From: an uncultured Shimia sp.
GTDB lineage: Bacteria > Pseudomonadota > Alphaproteobacteria > Rhodobacterales > Rhodobacteraceae
DNA length: 64,000 nucleotides
Assembly (NCBI GenBank): GCA_937897325.1
Contig: CALCOY010000074.1
Location: forward strand, 1 to 64,000
Reading direction: 5' to 3'
Shown: positions 1 to 10,640 of the stretch, one piece after another
Layout of the letters: every line of letters begins with the position of its first letter
Numbering within the stretch: the stretch's first letter is position 1
Program-made: the position numbers and the translations under genes
The notes under the pieces: generated by a model
What the model saw: the letters and a program-made list of their open reading frames with translations, nothing else
Told to the model about the DNA's origin: nothing
Databases searched by the model: none

Positions 1-1075
1 GAGGCGAGACCTCGACCAGCTCCATCCCGCAGATCCCTTCGGCTGCGACCTTACCCGCCAGAGCGAGGGCTTCGCGTGGTAGGAAACCGCCCGGTTCGGG
101 CCAGCCGGTGCCAGGGACGAAACCGCAATCGATGCTGTCGATGTCAAAGGACATGTAGACCATGTCGACCCCGTCCCACGCCATCTCCAGAGCCATATCG
201 GCGGTCTTGTCGACGCCCATCTTCTCCATATCGGCCATGGTTATGATGTTTGTCTCGCGCTCGCGTGCGACCTTTACGCCTTCGCGCGGGACCTGCCAGC
301 CACCAATGCCCACCTGCACCAGGTTTTTGGCGGGCACGTTGGGCAGGTTCGTTGAATGGAACCAGGGCGTTGTGTGCATCCGCTCGTCAAGGTCTTTTTC
401 CTGGATGTCGGCATGGCGATCGAAATGCACGATCCCGATCTTTTTCGACGTACATTCCGCAATGCCGCGCACGCAGGGAAAGCCGATAGAATGGTCGCCG
501 CCGATCATGATGGGCAAGGAACCGGACGAAAACACGTGGCTGACAGCCCGGCTGATCTGATCAAAGGTCTTTTCGATATTGGCGGGAATGGTGAACACAT
601 CGCCCGCGTCGCACAGCGTCATCTGTTCGCGCAGATCGACAGCCATTTCGTAGTTGTAGGGGTTGTAGAGCGCCGAGATCTTGCGCACCCCCTGCGGACC
701 GAACCGGGTTCCTGAACGATAGGTCGTACCCCCATCGAACGGGATCCCCAGCACGGTGGCGTCGTAATGCTGCACTTCGGTGACGTCCTCGGCATAGGGC
801 GCTTTCAGAAATGTATTGATGCCCGCGTAATGGGGCAGCTCACCTCGCGCGAAGGTAGGAATCGATTTGTCCTCAATGCTTTCTGCACCGGTCAGTCCCA
901 TACGCAGAGCCCATCGACGCTCCTGATCCCAGCGATCTTCGGGGAGGTCCGCCTCGGCCTGCATTGCCTTCCAGCCTTGCAGCTTGCTCAGGTCCGGATG
1001 ATGCGCCCGTGCCTCGCCGTGCCAGTGATCAACGGGATGATGCGAGCGGGTCCGCTCAGGCGGAGTGTAGAACAT
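1..1075 (-). CDS. gdmH: Guanidine hydrolase-type ureohydrolase, C-terminus cut by window edge
   Basis: Ureohydrolase (arginase/agmatinase fold) that most likely splits guanidine into urea and ammonia. 358 residues are visible and the frame is open at base 1. Metal-site motifs are GGDHS (about residues 192-196), HFDRHAD (217-223) and SFDIDSID (309-316). The N-terminus is about 100 residues before the core, longer than in ordinary agmatinases. HFDRH and GTGWPEPGG (322-330) replace the HFDAH and GTGTPE-like forms usual in agmatinase; my recollection is that these belong to the nickel-dependent GdmH group. The start follows a strong AAGGAGG site and overlaps the ATPase gene by 20 bases. It is last in a guanidine-I riboswitch operon with an ABC importer, which argues against agmatine as substrate. 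Generic agmatinase or guanidinobutyrase remains the alternative. Confidence 0.85.
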   Translation of the reverse strand, partial: MFYTPPERTRSHHPVDHWHGEARAHHPDLSKLQGWKAMQAEADLPEDRWDQERRWALRMGLTGAESIEDKSIPTFARGELPHYAGINTFLKAPYAEDVTEVQHYDATVLGIPFDGGTTYRSGTRFGPQGVRKISALYNPYNYEMAVDLREQMTLCDAGDVFTIPANIEKTFDQISRAVSHVFSSGSLPIMIGGDHSIGFPCVRGIAECTSKKIGIVHFDRHADIQEKDLDERMHTTPWFHSTNLPNVPAKNLVQVGIGGWQVPREGVKVARERETNIITMADMEKMGVDKTADMALEMAWDGVDMVYMSFDIDSIDCGFVPGTGWPEPGGFLPREALALAGKVAAEGICGMELVEVSP

Positions 1076-1823
1076 GCGTTTCCTCCTTGAGAGTCTGAAA
1101 GGGAATGCCGCCATCGCGGGCATCGAAATCGTAAGTGATCGTGGCGCCATAAAGGGTGGGATCATTGGGATCCCAACGGGGTTTATCAAAGACCAGAACG
1201 CGGTCCCCCAGCTTGAAAGCTTCTTCCAGATCGTGGGTGACCATGAAGACAGTCATCCCGGTCTCGGCCCGAAGGTTCTGAAGAAAGTCGTGCATATTAA
1301 GGCGCGTTCCTGGATCGAGTGCGCCGAAAGGCTCATCCAGCAGCAGAATGCGGGGCTTCGCCACAAGAGCTTGCCCGATGGCCAGGCGTTGCTGCATCCC
1401 GCCCGACAACGTCGCAGGATAGGCGTCGGCCACGTGGTCCAAACCGATACGTACCAGTGTTTCATCTGCGCGGGTCAAGGCATCACGACGTTCGGCGCCA
1501 AACAAACGGCCCCACCTGTGGCGAAAGCTTTCGCCCGCGATGATGTTCTCGCGCACTGTCAGATGCGGAAAGACGGAGTACTTCTGAAAGACGATCCCGC
1601 GATCGAGGCCCGGCTCCATAGCGGGTGGCGCATCGGCCACACGCACCTGTCCGCGGGTGGGTTGTTCCTGTGCCAGCAAAAGACGCAAGAAGGTTGACTT
1701 GCCGCAGCCCGAAGCACCGACGACAGACATGAATTGGCCTTCGTCCACTTCCACATTCACCCGCTCAAGAATGGGGCGATCATCGTATGTCTGAAAGACA
1801 TTTTCGATTGTTACAAAGCTCAT
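1056..1823 (-). CDS. ABC transporter ATPase, NitT/TauT type (probable guanidine importer)
   Basis: 255-residue ATP-binding subunit of a nitrate/sulfonate/taurine-type importer. Walker A GASGCGKST is at about residues 36-44, the signature LSGGMQQR at 139-146, and Walker B ILLLDEPFGALD from about 159. I chose the ATG at 1823 because it overlaps the permease stop as ATGA and begins with a normal family N-terminus (MSFVTIENVF). A longer upstream reading would only translate permease sequence out of frame. It energises import of the substrate bound by the periplasmic protein encoded upstream. Its 3' end overlaps the ureohydrolase start, so translation of the two is probably coupled. Confidence 0.92.
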   Translation of the reverse strand: MSFVTIENVFQTYDDRPILERVNVEVDEGQFMSVVGASGCGKSTFLRLLLAQEQPTRGQVRVADAPPAMEPGLDRGIVFQKYSVFPHLTVRENIIAGESFRHRWGRLFGAERRDALTRADETLVRIGLDHVADAYPATLSGGMQQRLAIGQALVAKPRILLLDEPFGALDPGTRLNMHDFLQNLRAETGMTVFMVTHDLEEAFKLGDRVLVFDKPRWDPNDPTLYGATITYDFDARDGGIPFQTLKEETHVLHSA

Positions 1824-2632
1824 AGGCCAGTCTCCATCCATGGGAAGGTGCGGCGGGAGATCCAGCGCAGCGCCCAGTCGATGACAAAGGCTAAAAACGT
1901 GATCCAGATGACGTAAGTCAGAATCACGTCCATCGCGAGGTAGCGGCGGACGAGAAAGATCCGGTAGCCCAGCCCCAGATCCGAGGCGATGGCTTCGGCC
2001 GCGATCAGGAACAACCAGGCAGGGCCAAGTGACAAACGCACCCCCTGGATGAGTCGGGGTAGCACCTGGGGCAGGGCCACGCGGATCGCGATCACCCAAC
2101 TTGATGCGCCCAGCGTCTGTGCCTTGACCAAAAGCTCTTGCGGGATCTCCAGCGTCCGCTGGCTGAGATCCCGGATCAGGAAAGGCAGGGTGCCCACGAC
2201 GATCAACACAACTTTTGAAAGTTCTCCCAACCCGAACACGATGAAAAGGATCGGCAGCAAGGCCAGGGGTGGGATCATGGACAGCACGGCCACAAATTGA
2301 GACAGAAAGCTGCGCATGAGCGGAAGCAGGCCAATCAGCAGGCCAATCACCAGCGCGGTGAAAGCTGAGATGCCGATGCCGAGACCGAGGCGTTTCAGGC
2401 TCGCCCAGGTATCATGCCAGAAGAGGATGCGCCCTGATCGTCGGTCCGCTTCCGTCGTCAGTCGCACGGCGGTGTCCCAGATTGTTCCGGGTGCTGGCAA
2501 AAGCTTGTCCGATGGGTTTTCGGACAAGCGGATTTCAGACCCGATCGCGTAAGCGATCAGTACGGCTGCAAAGGGCAGCAGCATTAGCAATGACGCAGAA
2601 GCGCGACCGGGTTTGATGTTGATCAGGCGCAT
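1820..2632 (-). CDS. ABC transporter permease, NitT/TauT type (probable guanidine importer)
   Basis: 270-residue inner-membrane permease of the BPD_transp_1 class. Hydrophobic segments are spread along its length, starting with a membrane span near residues 10-30. The cytoplasmic coupling loop lies in the LVKAQTLGASSW region, with the usual A/G-rich EAA-like pattern. It sits between the binding-protein gene (about 40 bases upstream) and the ATPase (4-base overlap), giving one importer in standard gene order. The family transports small nitrogen or sulfur compounds; the choice of guanidine rests on the riboswitch and the adjacent hydrolase, not on this protein's own sequence. Confidence 0.9.
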   Translation of the reverse strand: MRLINIKPGRASASLLMLLPFAAVLIAYAIGSEIRLSENPSDKLLPAPGTIWDTAVRLTTEADRRSGRILFWHDTWASLKRLGLGIGISAFTALVIGLLIGLLPLMRSFLSQFVAVLSMIPPLALLPILFIVFGLGELSKVVLIVVGTLPFLIRDLSQRTLEIPQELLVKAQTLGASSWVIAIRVALPQVLPRLIQGVRLSLGPAWLFLIAAEAIASDLGLGYRIFLVRRYLAMDVILTYVIWITFLAFVIDWALRWISRRTFPWMETGL

Positions 2633-2674
2633 AATGGGCCACCGAAGGGCAGATGCACAGCAGCCAATCCCAGA

Positions 2675-3721
2675 TCAGAGGCTGCCGTCGGCGGCCATCT
2701 GCATGTAGGTGGTATCAAAGCGGAACTGCACGTTGTTCGCGTCCCCCGTCGTCGAGCCATCTGGATAGGCGACGCCGACGAAATCGGCCGATGGTGCGCC
2801 TTCACCAAGGATGCCCTTGTCGAACAGGAATTCCGCGACGCTGACCATGGTTTTGGGCAAGTCCGGGCTTTGCGTGAAGGCGACGGCTTCTGCGGGATCG
2901 TAAAACATCTCGGTCGAAGCAAGCTGCGCTTTGTAGCCTTCAAGATCCGTACCGGAGGCTTCGGCCATTGCGGTCAGAACATCTTCGTCACCCGCAGCCA
3001 TTAGTCCCATCAACTCGTACCATGCACCTGCCATTGCTTTGCCGAAATCCGGGTTCGCCTCAAGCGTTTCGGTGTTGACGACCATAAGATCGATGATTTC
3101 ACCGGGAATGTCCGAGCTGTCGAAGAGCTTCTTGGCATTTGGATCTTCGAGGATCGTCGAGACCAGCGGGTTCCAGGTCACAACGGCCTGTACGTCGTCG
3201 GTGGCAAAGGCCGCGATCATGTCAGCGTCGGATGTGTTGATCACCCCGGCCAGATCGGCCTCCGACAGACCGGCGTTGTCAAGCCCACGGGCCAAAAGGT
3301 AGTGTGACACCGACAATTCCACGAGGTTCACGGGCTTGCCAGCAAGGCTTGCCATGTCGCCATCGCCCTTAAGGATCACCGCATCATTGCCATTGGAATA
3401 GTCGCCCACGATCAAGGCCGTCGTGTCGACGCCGCCGCCAGCAGGGATCGAGAGAGTGTCCATGTTCGTGGCGGAAACCCCGTCGAACTGACCGGCTGTG
3501 TATTGGTTAATGGATTCGATGTAGTCGTTGATTTGTACGATCTCGACATCGATACCGTATTTCTCGGCCCATTTGTCCATGATGCCGCTTTCTTCCAGAT
3601 AGCCCCATGGCATCCAGCCTACGTAGATCGACCAAGCGACCTTGAATTCTGTTTTTTCCTGAGACAAAGCGCCCGTTGCGAGGCAGAGCGCGATTGCGGT
3701 CAGTGCGGTAAGTTTCTTCAT
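2675..3721 (-). CDS. ABC transporter periplasmic binding protein (urea-carboxylase-associated/NMT1-like)
   Basis: 348-residue substrate-binding protein with a clear Sec signal peptide (MKKLTALTAIALCLATGALS, cleavage near residue 20). The mature part resembles NitT/TauT (NMT1/THI5-like) binding proteins, notably the group annotated as the urea-carboxylase-associated periplasmic component: FKVAWSIYVGWMPWGY near the N-terminus, then NMDTLSIPAGGGVDTT and VSHYLLARGL. It is the first gene after the riboswitch, about 80 bases from the aptamer, with GGGGA before the ATG. Proteins of this group are often called urea binders by annotation; under a guanidine riboswitch, guanidine or carboxyguanidine is the better guess. 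Confidence 0.88.
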   Translation of the reverse strand: MKKLTALTAIALCLATGALSQEKTEFKVAWSIYVGWMPWGYLEESGIMDKWAEKYGIDVEIVQINDYIESINQYTAGQFDGVSATNMDTLSIPAGGGVDTTALIVGDYSNGNDAVILKGDGDMASLAGKPVNLVELSVSHYLLARGLDNAGLSEADLAGVINTSDADMIAAFATDDVQAVVTWNPLVSTILEDPNAKKLFDSSDIPGEIIDLMVVNTETLEANPDFGKAMAGAWYELMGLMAAGDEDVLTAMAEASGTDLEGYKAQLASTEMFYDPAEAVAFTQSPDLPKTMVSVAEFLFDKGILGEGAPSADFVGVAYPDGSTTGDANNVQFRFDTTYMQMAADGSL

Positions 3722-3801
3722 CTTCGGTCCCCATCAATTTACTATCGAATGGAATGACCGCGAGGAGGGCATGATCGGAGCGCGGGTCAAACCAGCGCAG
3801 T

Positions 3802-3900
3802 AGCCTCCCGGGATTTTGCCCCGCCGTGTACTGCCCGGCAATTTGACCGAACAGCGATACCTCTCGGACCAGACCCTACGACCGCAAGCGGAACCCTAGA
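3802..3900 (-). promoter_or_regulatory. Guanidine-I riboswitch (ykkC class)
   Basis: The minus strand carries the conserved ykkC/guanidine-I blocks in the right order: TCTAGGGTTCCG (3900-3889), GTCTGGTCCGAGAGG (3874-3860), ACACGGCGGGGC (3829-3818) and ATCCCGGGAGG (3814-3804). In the known family these form the P1-P3 stems and the guanidinium pocket. Its place 80 bases upstream of an importer-hydrolase operon is the expected one for a switch turned on by guanidine. A segment of the aptamer, GGTCAAA (3848-3842), is complementary to TTTGACC (3791-3785) downstream, which may form the alternative structure. Recognition is by eye; a covariance-model search would settle it. Confidence 0.93.
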
Positions 3901-4053
3901 TATCCTGCACATTGACCACAGGCGGTTTTGGCCGGGAAATCAAATATTGAACCACTGCCAGACTTGATGATCCTCACGGCTGCTGAAATTTTAGGCGCTC
4001 AGCCCATTGATGCCCAAAACGGGCGCGGGTCGCTCAGGCCGATGTACCGCCCC
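3901..4053. other. Intergenic spacer between oxyR and the riboswitch operon
   Basis: About 150 bases lie between the oxyR stop and the riboswitch; with the riboswitch and leader the full gene-free gap is 3722-4053. It must hold the promoter of the guanidine operon unless that is read through from oxyR. The piece nearest the aptamer is AT-richer (around 3941-3952, minus-strand TTCAATATTTGA), but I cannot place convincing -35/-10 boxes. No coding capacity was recognised. Confidence 0.5.
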
Positions 4054-4983
4054 TTATCCACAAGCGCCCTGAACTGCAGGAGTTCGAGTGTCCTGCGTTT
4101 GACTGACCTGACGGATGATCGCGCCGATCTCCATGAATTTGTGGCTCAGCGGATTCGATTTGCGCCAGACCATACCGATCTTGCGTGAGGGCGGTTTGCC
4201 GGTGAACCGTGCGATGGAAACATGGGCGCTTCTCGTCTCGATCGGGACGGCCATTTCCGGAATGAGTGTCAGGCCGATGCCAGCGCTGACCATCTGCACC
4301 AGCGTTGAGAGTGAGCTTCCTTCCATGAGGTAACGTGGATCGGTGGCCGCGATCTGGCAGAAGGAAAGCGCCTGATCGCGGAAGCAATGTCCTTCTTCGA
4401 GCAGCAGCAACCTCATTTCTTTTAAACGCTGTGGATCGGGAATGGGCTTATCTGCATCCTGGGGTGGGCGGACGAGCACGAAATCCTCATCAAAAAGCGC
4501 GAACTCCTGCAGGGACGGCTCTGAGATCGGCAAGGCGACGATCGCCACGTCGAGATGCGATTTCTGCATATCTTCGATCAGCGCATTCGTGATAGTTTCG
4601 CGGGGTTGCAATTCCAGACCGGGAAAGCGCTTTGAAAACTCCTGAATGATGGCGGGCAGCAGATAGGGGGCGACCGTTGGGATCACCCCTAGGCGCAGCC
4701 GTCCTACAAGCGGTGCTTCTGATGATCGGACAAGATCGTTCAATTCATCGACCTGCAGAATGATCTCGCGAGCGCGAGACAGGAAGTCCTCGCCCAGCGT
4801 GGTCAATCGGATTTGTCGGGAGGCCCGCTCCACCAAGGGACCGCCGAGCATTGCCTCCAGTTCCTTGATCTGAATGGACAATGCGGGCTGCGAGATTGCG
4901 CAGGCCTGAGCGGCACGGCCAAAGTGGCCGTGCTGCGCCAGGGCGCTGAAGTAGCGGAGGTGTTTGAGAGTGAGGCCTATCAT
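4054..4983 (-). CDS. oxyR: Hydrogen-peroxide-sensing LysR regulator OxyR
   Basis: 309-residue LysR-type regulator. The winged helix-turn-helix is at about residues 5-64 (FGRAAQACAISQPALSIQIK) and the effector domain follows. The two redox cysteines are present in LEEGHCFRDQALSFC at residues 200 and 209, matching E. coli Cys199/Cys208 in spacing and context, so the protein should sense peroxide by forming a disulfide. It is divergent from katG over about 108 bases, the classical arrangement in which OxyR controls both genes. The length is normal for the family. Confidence 0.96.
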   Translation of the reverse strand: MIGLTLKHLRYFSALAQHGHFGRAAQACAISQPALSIQIKELEAMLGGPLVERASRQIRLTTLGEDFLSRAREIILQVDELNDLVRSSEAPLVGRLRLGVIPTVAPYLLPAIIQEFSKRFPGLELQPRETITNALIEDMQKSHLDVAIVALPISEPSLQEFALFDEDFVLVRPPQDADKPIPDPQRLKEMRLLLLEEGHCFRDQALSFCQIAATDPRYLMEGSSLSTLVQMVSAGIGLTLIPEMAVPIETRSAHVSIARFTGKPPSRKIGMVWRKSNPLSHKFMEIGAIIRQVSQTQDTRTPAVQGACG

Positions 4984-7269
<2,286 letters not shown>

Positions 7270-7276
7270 GCAATCT

Positions 7277-7304
7277 GCCCCGGGCGGTTTCCGCTGCCCG
7301 GGGC
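7277..7304 (+). terminator. Hairpin after katG, probable terminator
   Basis: GCCCCGGGC and GCCCGGGGC form a perfect 9-base stem around a short loop, starting 8 bases after the katG stop. There is no clear run of T after it, so it may act with Rho or only stabilise the 3' end. Confidence 0.6.
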
Positions 7305-7421
7305 TCCGCAGCGCGTCAGATTTGATGTTTCCGTTTTATCGCGTTCGTTGGAACCAATTGGCAGAAGCGGGATTTACCGGCGGAGCGACCGTAGAGGCCA
7401 GCGTTGAGGCAGCATGATCCC

Positions 7422-8789
7422 TCAGCCTTCATAAACACTTGCTGCGTCGCCCAGGTAATTGTTCCAGGCAAACCAGTAAGAGATATGGCCAGCAACGCGT
7501 GGCAGGCTTTCACCGTTTGGCCCGTTGAGGGCCGCTTCTGTCACTCTCCAGCTTTGCCCGGTCTCGTCTTGCAAGGCGCCGTTCTGTGCTTTGAAACTGT
7601 GCGAGGCGCGCTCATACGCGCGAACGGTTCGCTTCGCAGGATCACCCAGAAGAAGGAGCGGTGTGTCGGCGATCCGATCATTGATCACGCGCTTCCTGTC
7701 AAATGCATCCAAAGGCCAGGCGCGTGCCGCGCCAAATTGCCGGATAGTGAAGACATAGTCCTTTTGCCTGTGATCGCGTTGATCGACAAGGGCAGGAAAC
7801 ATCAGGTCTGAAGAAGCGAAGTAGTCCTTGTAGACAACGCCGGAGCCGTAGTCGCGTCTGTGCCCCGTGTTCAAGGACAGAACTTTGGTGTTTGGGTGGG
7901 ACGATGTCCAACTGTCCCAAGAGGTGATCACGACTGGCCGCTGTTTGAGCTCTATTTCACTGTCGACCAGAGGGCCGACCACAGGTTTTCCGGTGTACTG
8001 GTTCCAAAGTGAATGTGTGGCCCGGTCGAACATCAGTTTGTTTGAACGGTAGAGAAAGCCGGAGGACCCGAAGATCAACGGCTTGCGACGTCCGGTGACC
8101 TGGGTCTCAAACAAAATGCCCGATCCGCACAAGGTGCAGTAGGCCAAGGCCACCGGGACGCCTCCGATCACTTCGTTGAACATCTCGTGCCAACCCATGA
8201 TGCGCAAAGGATAGGCCCGAACGTCGCCATTGATCTCGACACCAAAGACGAGGTCATTGCCTTCAAGATAGTCCGCATCAGATGCCTGGATCAGCTGTGG
8301 ATTGTCCAGGGACGGAATGCCATCCTTGTGCACACCGCCCCAGGCAATCTCTTCCAGCCGGATCTTCATCCTGTCTCGAGCTAGGTGTTTTGGCTTTAGG
8401 AACACGTCGAAATTCTCGTCGATCCCGAGCAGCACTTCACGTTTGAAGGGGATGAGCGAAGGATGTGGAACGATCTGGGGATTTCGTTCTTGCCAGAGCA
8501 TCCATTCAAACCAGTCGGTGCCGATACGTTCACCTGTCAGAGCTTGAATGACCGATGCGATCTCATCCCGCCGTCCTCGGGAAAACCGCAAACCGGTCAG
8601 GAGGGCCGCAACAACGTCTGGGTTGCCCCGCGCTTGAAGAAAGGCCATCCCGTCTTGAAACTCGGATGTCGCTCCAAAAAGCGTGGACCGGACGGCCTGA
8701 AGGACATCATCGGTCTGGGCCCAAAGCGCGCCTGGCATAAAAGCCCCGGCACCAACCAATCCTGCAAAACCGCGACGTGTGAATGGCAT
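7422..8789 (-). CDS. Tat-exported DUF3179 protein
   Basis: 455-residue protein with a twin-arginine leader (TRRGFAGLVGAGAF, then a cleavage site near ALWAQ), so it is probably exported folded. The body matches the DUF3179 family: DGIPSLDNPQL, VFGVEINGDVRAYPLRIMGWHE, VALAYCTLCGSGILFE and SLWNQYTGKPVVGPL are its recurring blocks. The CxxC in CTLCGSG is conserved in the family, whose function is unknown. It converges on katG and has no operon partner. No enzymatic role can be assigned from the sequence. Confidence 0.85.
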   Translation of the reverse strand: MPFTRRGFAGLVGAGAFMPGALWAQTDDVLQAVRSTLFGATSEFQDGMAFLQARGNPDVVAALLTGLRFSRGRRDEIASVIQALTGERIGTDWFEWMLWQERNPQIVPHPSLIPFKREVLLGIDENFDVFLKPKHLARDRMKIRLEEIAWGGVHKDGIPSLDNPQLIQASDADYLEGNDLVFGVEINGDVRAYPLRIMGWHEMFNEVIGGVPVALAYCTLCGSGILFETQVTGRRKPLIFGSSGFLYRSNKLMFDRATHSLWNQYTGKPVVGPLVDSEIELKQRPVVITSWDSWTSSHPNTKVLSLNTGHRRDYGSGVVYKDYFASSDLMFPALVDQRDHRQKDYVFTIRQFGAARAWPLDAFDRKRVINDRIADTPLLLLGDPAKRTVRAYERASHSFKAQNGALQDETGQSWRVTEAALNGPNGESLPRVAGHISYWFAWNNYLGDAASVYEG

Positions 8790-9047
8790 GTTATCCTCCA
8801 GATACTTTTGCGGTCAGTCTGCGCGCGGAGCTGTTCACATGCACGAAACACTCTTGTGATGCGGCCGCGATCAAGATCCTGACCTTGAGCCGCCAGCCCG
8901 CCAGCAAGAGTGCATACGCGAAAATCTGGATGTCGCTTTTCGGTGCCTCAAACGTCGATTTCCATTTCTTAAGTTGAATAGACTTATCCGATTGGCTTTG
9001 TTGCCTAGATCTGGGTTTGAGGGCAGGTTCGCTTTTCCGAGACGGAC

Positions 9048-9348
9048 CTACCCAAGGGTGAGTGTGATGTGTACGCCGAGGGCGGTGTAGCGGTTGAGCA
9101 GGGCGATGCGGATTTGGATTTCCGCGACCTGCCGGTCGAAGCCTGGTGCCATTCGCGACTGTCCGAGCAGTTTCACACAATGCACTTGGTCTCTACGCGG
9201 CTCCGGCGATGATGACCGCCGTCGCCACAGGGCGCGGCGCAGGTATCGCGACGCATTGACCGCGTGGTTTCGGGCGATGGCGCCGGGGCTCGTGGATTTC
9301 CACGGCCTGGCGTTCTTTGCTGAGCAATTCGGGCAGCCATTCGTCTAA
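9048..9348 (-). pseudogene. IS5-family transposase, C-terminal remnant
   Basis: An uninterrupted minus-strand frame of about 95 codons ends at a TAG (9050-9048). It reads KNARPWKSTSPGAIARN, then RYLRRALWRR, then HCVKLLGQSRMAPGFDRQVAE, then LLNRYTALG, which is the C-terminal end of IS5-family (IS903-like) DDE transposases. Nothing upstream of about 9348 continues it; instead a different transposase begins on the other strand. GGCTTTGTTGCC at about 8995-9006, just beyond the stop, resembles the terminal inverted repeat of such elements. The remnant lacks most of the catalytic domain. Confidence 0.7.
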
Positions 9349-9351
9349 CAA

Positions 9352-10085
9352 AGCCGCGAAGATCAGATCTCGCTCACTGACCCCGACGGTCGCGCCTGAT
9401 CTAGGTAGGCGTAAGCTGCAACATCCAGATCGCCGTTGATGCCAAGCACAGCCTGATCGCCGGGCAGCACGTCACGAACAGGCGTTCATCTTACAGAAAC
9501 CGCCAAGGCAGCCAAAGACATTTGCGAGGAAGGCTCGCCAGATGTCACTGTGGATCGCGGCTATTTGGGTCGAGGACATCGAGGCCTGTGTAAAGGCGGG
9601 TATGAAGCCTTATGTCTCCAAACCGGATCGAGGACCGGCCAAAAGCGACGATCTGTTCACCAGGGAAGCATTCTCCTTTGACGCAGAGAACAACAGACAG
9701 AAGTGCGCAGGCGGGAAATTCCTTCGACTACGAGGCACAGGCGCGTTGCGAGACGGCGTGAGACGCCGCACCTATGACGGGTACAGTGTCTGCCACGGAT
9801 GTGCGCTACGGCCCCACTACACAAAGTCAAAATTTCGGCAACTGACACGCTATGGAGATGATGCAGAGCTCCCACGCATGGCGACCGGAGTTGCCGCAAA
9901 CCTGAATTTGCAAGACATCTAGCGCCAAACTATCGAGCACCCGTTCGGAAAGATTAAGCAAGGGATGAACATGGGTGCCTTTCTCGTGCGCCGCGTCAAA
10001 AATGTCAGGGGCGAGTTCAGTCTTACAGCCTTTGCCCACAACCTTTGCCGCACCATCACACTCATCGGCATCCCCGGCCTACGCG
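9352..10085 (+). pseudogene. IS1182-family transposase remnant, frameshifted
   Basis: Fragments in shifting frames spell an IS1182-type transposase. QISLTDPDGRA is near 9366, then IQIAVDAKHSLIAGQHVTN, TAKAAKDICEEGSPDVTVDRGYLG, EDIEACVKAGMKPYVSKPDRG (9568 on), CHGCALRPHYTKSKFRQLTRY, a stop at 9920, then QTIEHPFGKIKQGMN and NVRGEFSLTAFAHNL. The order is that of the family, ending with the conserved EHPFG and NVRGEFSL blocks. At least two frameshifts and one stop make it inactive, and the N-terminal third is missing. The left side abuts the IS5 remnant and the right side runs straight into an MFS gene fragment. Confidence 0.8.
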
Positions 10086-10640
10086 CTCGGTGGCCCCTTT
10101 TTTTAAGTGCGTTCTGCATCGTTCTGACTGGTGTGCCTCTTGTCGCACAAACCGCGTTTGTCGTAACCACGGCAATGCTGGACGCCTACATTGGCACGAT
10201 CAAGGTAGATTTCGTGCGTGGCGGCTTTATTGCGGGCCGGTTCGGCCGGCGATTTGAGCCGACGACGGTGGTGATCTCTGGTCGCATGGTTGCTTGCGCG
10301 GGTCTAATCGGAGGTCTGGCTCTTTTGGCCTTCGGAGTTACGTCGCCGTACTTCTCTTTTGCCAGCACCATCTTTGTTGGCCTCGGCAATGGGATCACAA
10401 TGCCGGGAAGCACCACATCGCCATGTCGGTTCGGCCCGTTCTAGTGGCAGCGCAGCTGGCTTGAGCGGGGCATTGATCGTGGCGGGCGGAGCTTTCCCGA
10501 CCGCCATCACAGGCAGGGTGGTTTGGGAAACAAACGGCCCGTAAACTCTGCTCCTGTTGATGCTGGCAGCCTTGGTCTCCGCTTTGTTCTTTGCGGTATG
10601 GGCCGCGCAGCTCAAGCGGTCGGAAAAGTATGTATTACAA
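10086..10640 (+). pseudogene. MFS transporter, 3' half, broken
   Basis: The region encodes hydrophobic MFS-like sequence fused in frame to the transposase tail. AYIGTIKVDFVRGGFIAGRFGRRFE and FVGLGNGITMPGS come first. A frameshift near 10435 moves to GSAAGLSGALIVAGGAF, a stop falls near 10542, and LAALVSALFFAVWAAQL follows in another frame. The pattern resembles the last six helices of a Bcr/CflA-type drug exporter. The 5' half is absent, presumably lost when the IS1182 element inserted or when the region was deleted. Specificity cannot be inferred. Confidence 0.7.

Noticed and set aside
162-1074. Several plus-strand open frames and short minus frames over the first 1 kb
   Set aside because: They lie over the guanidine hydrolase gene, which reads without stops from 1075 to base 1 on the minus strand and has all family motifs.
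1824-2099. Extension of the ATPase gene upstream to 2099
   Set aside because: It would read through the permease gene in another phase; the ATG at 1823 with the ATGA overlap and normal N-terminus is right.
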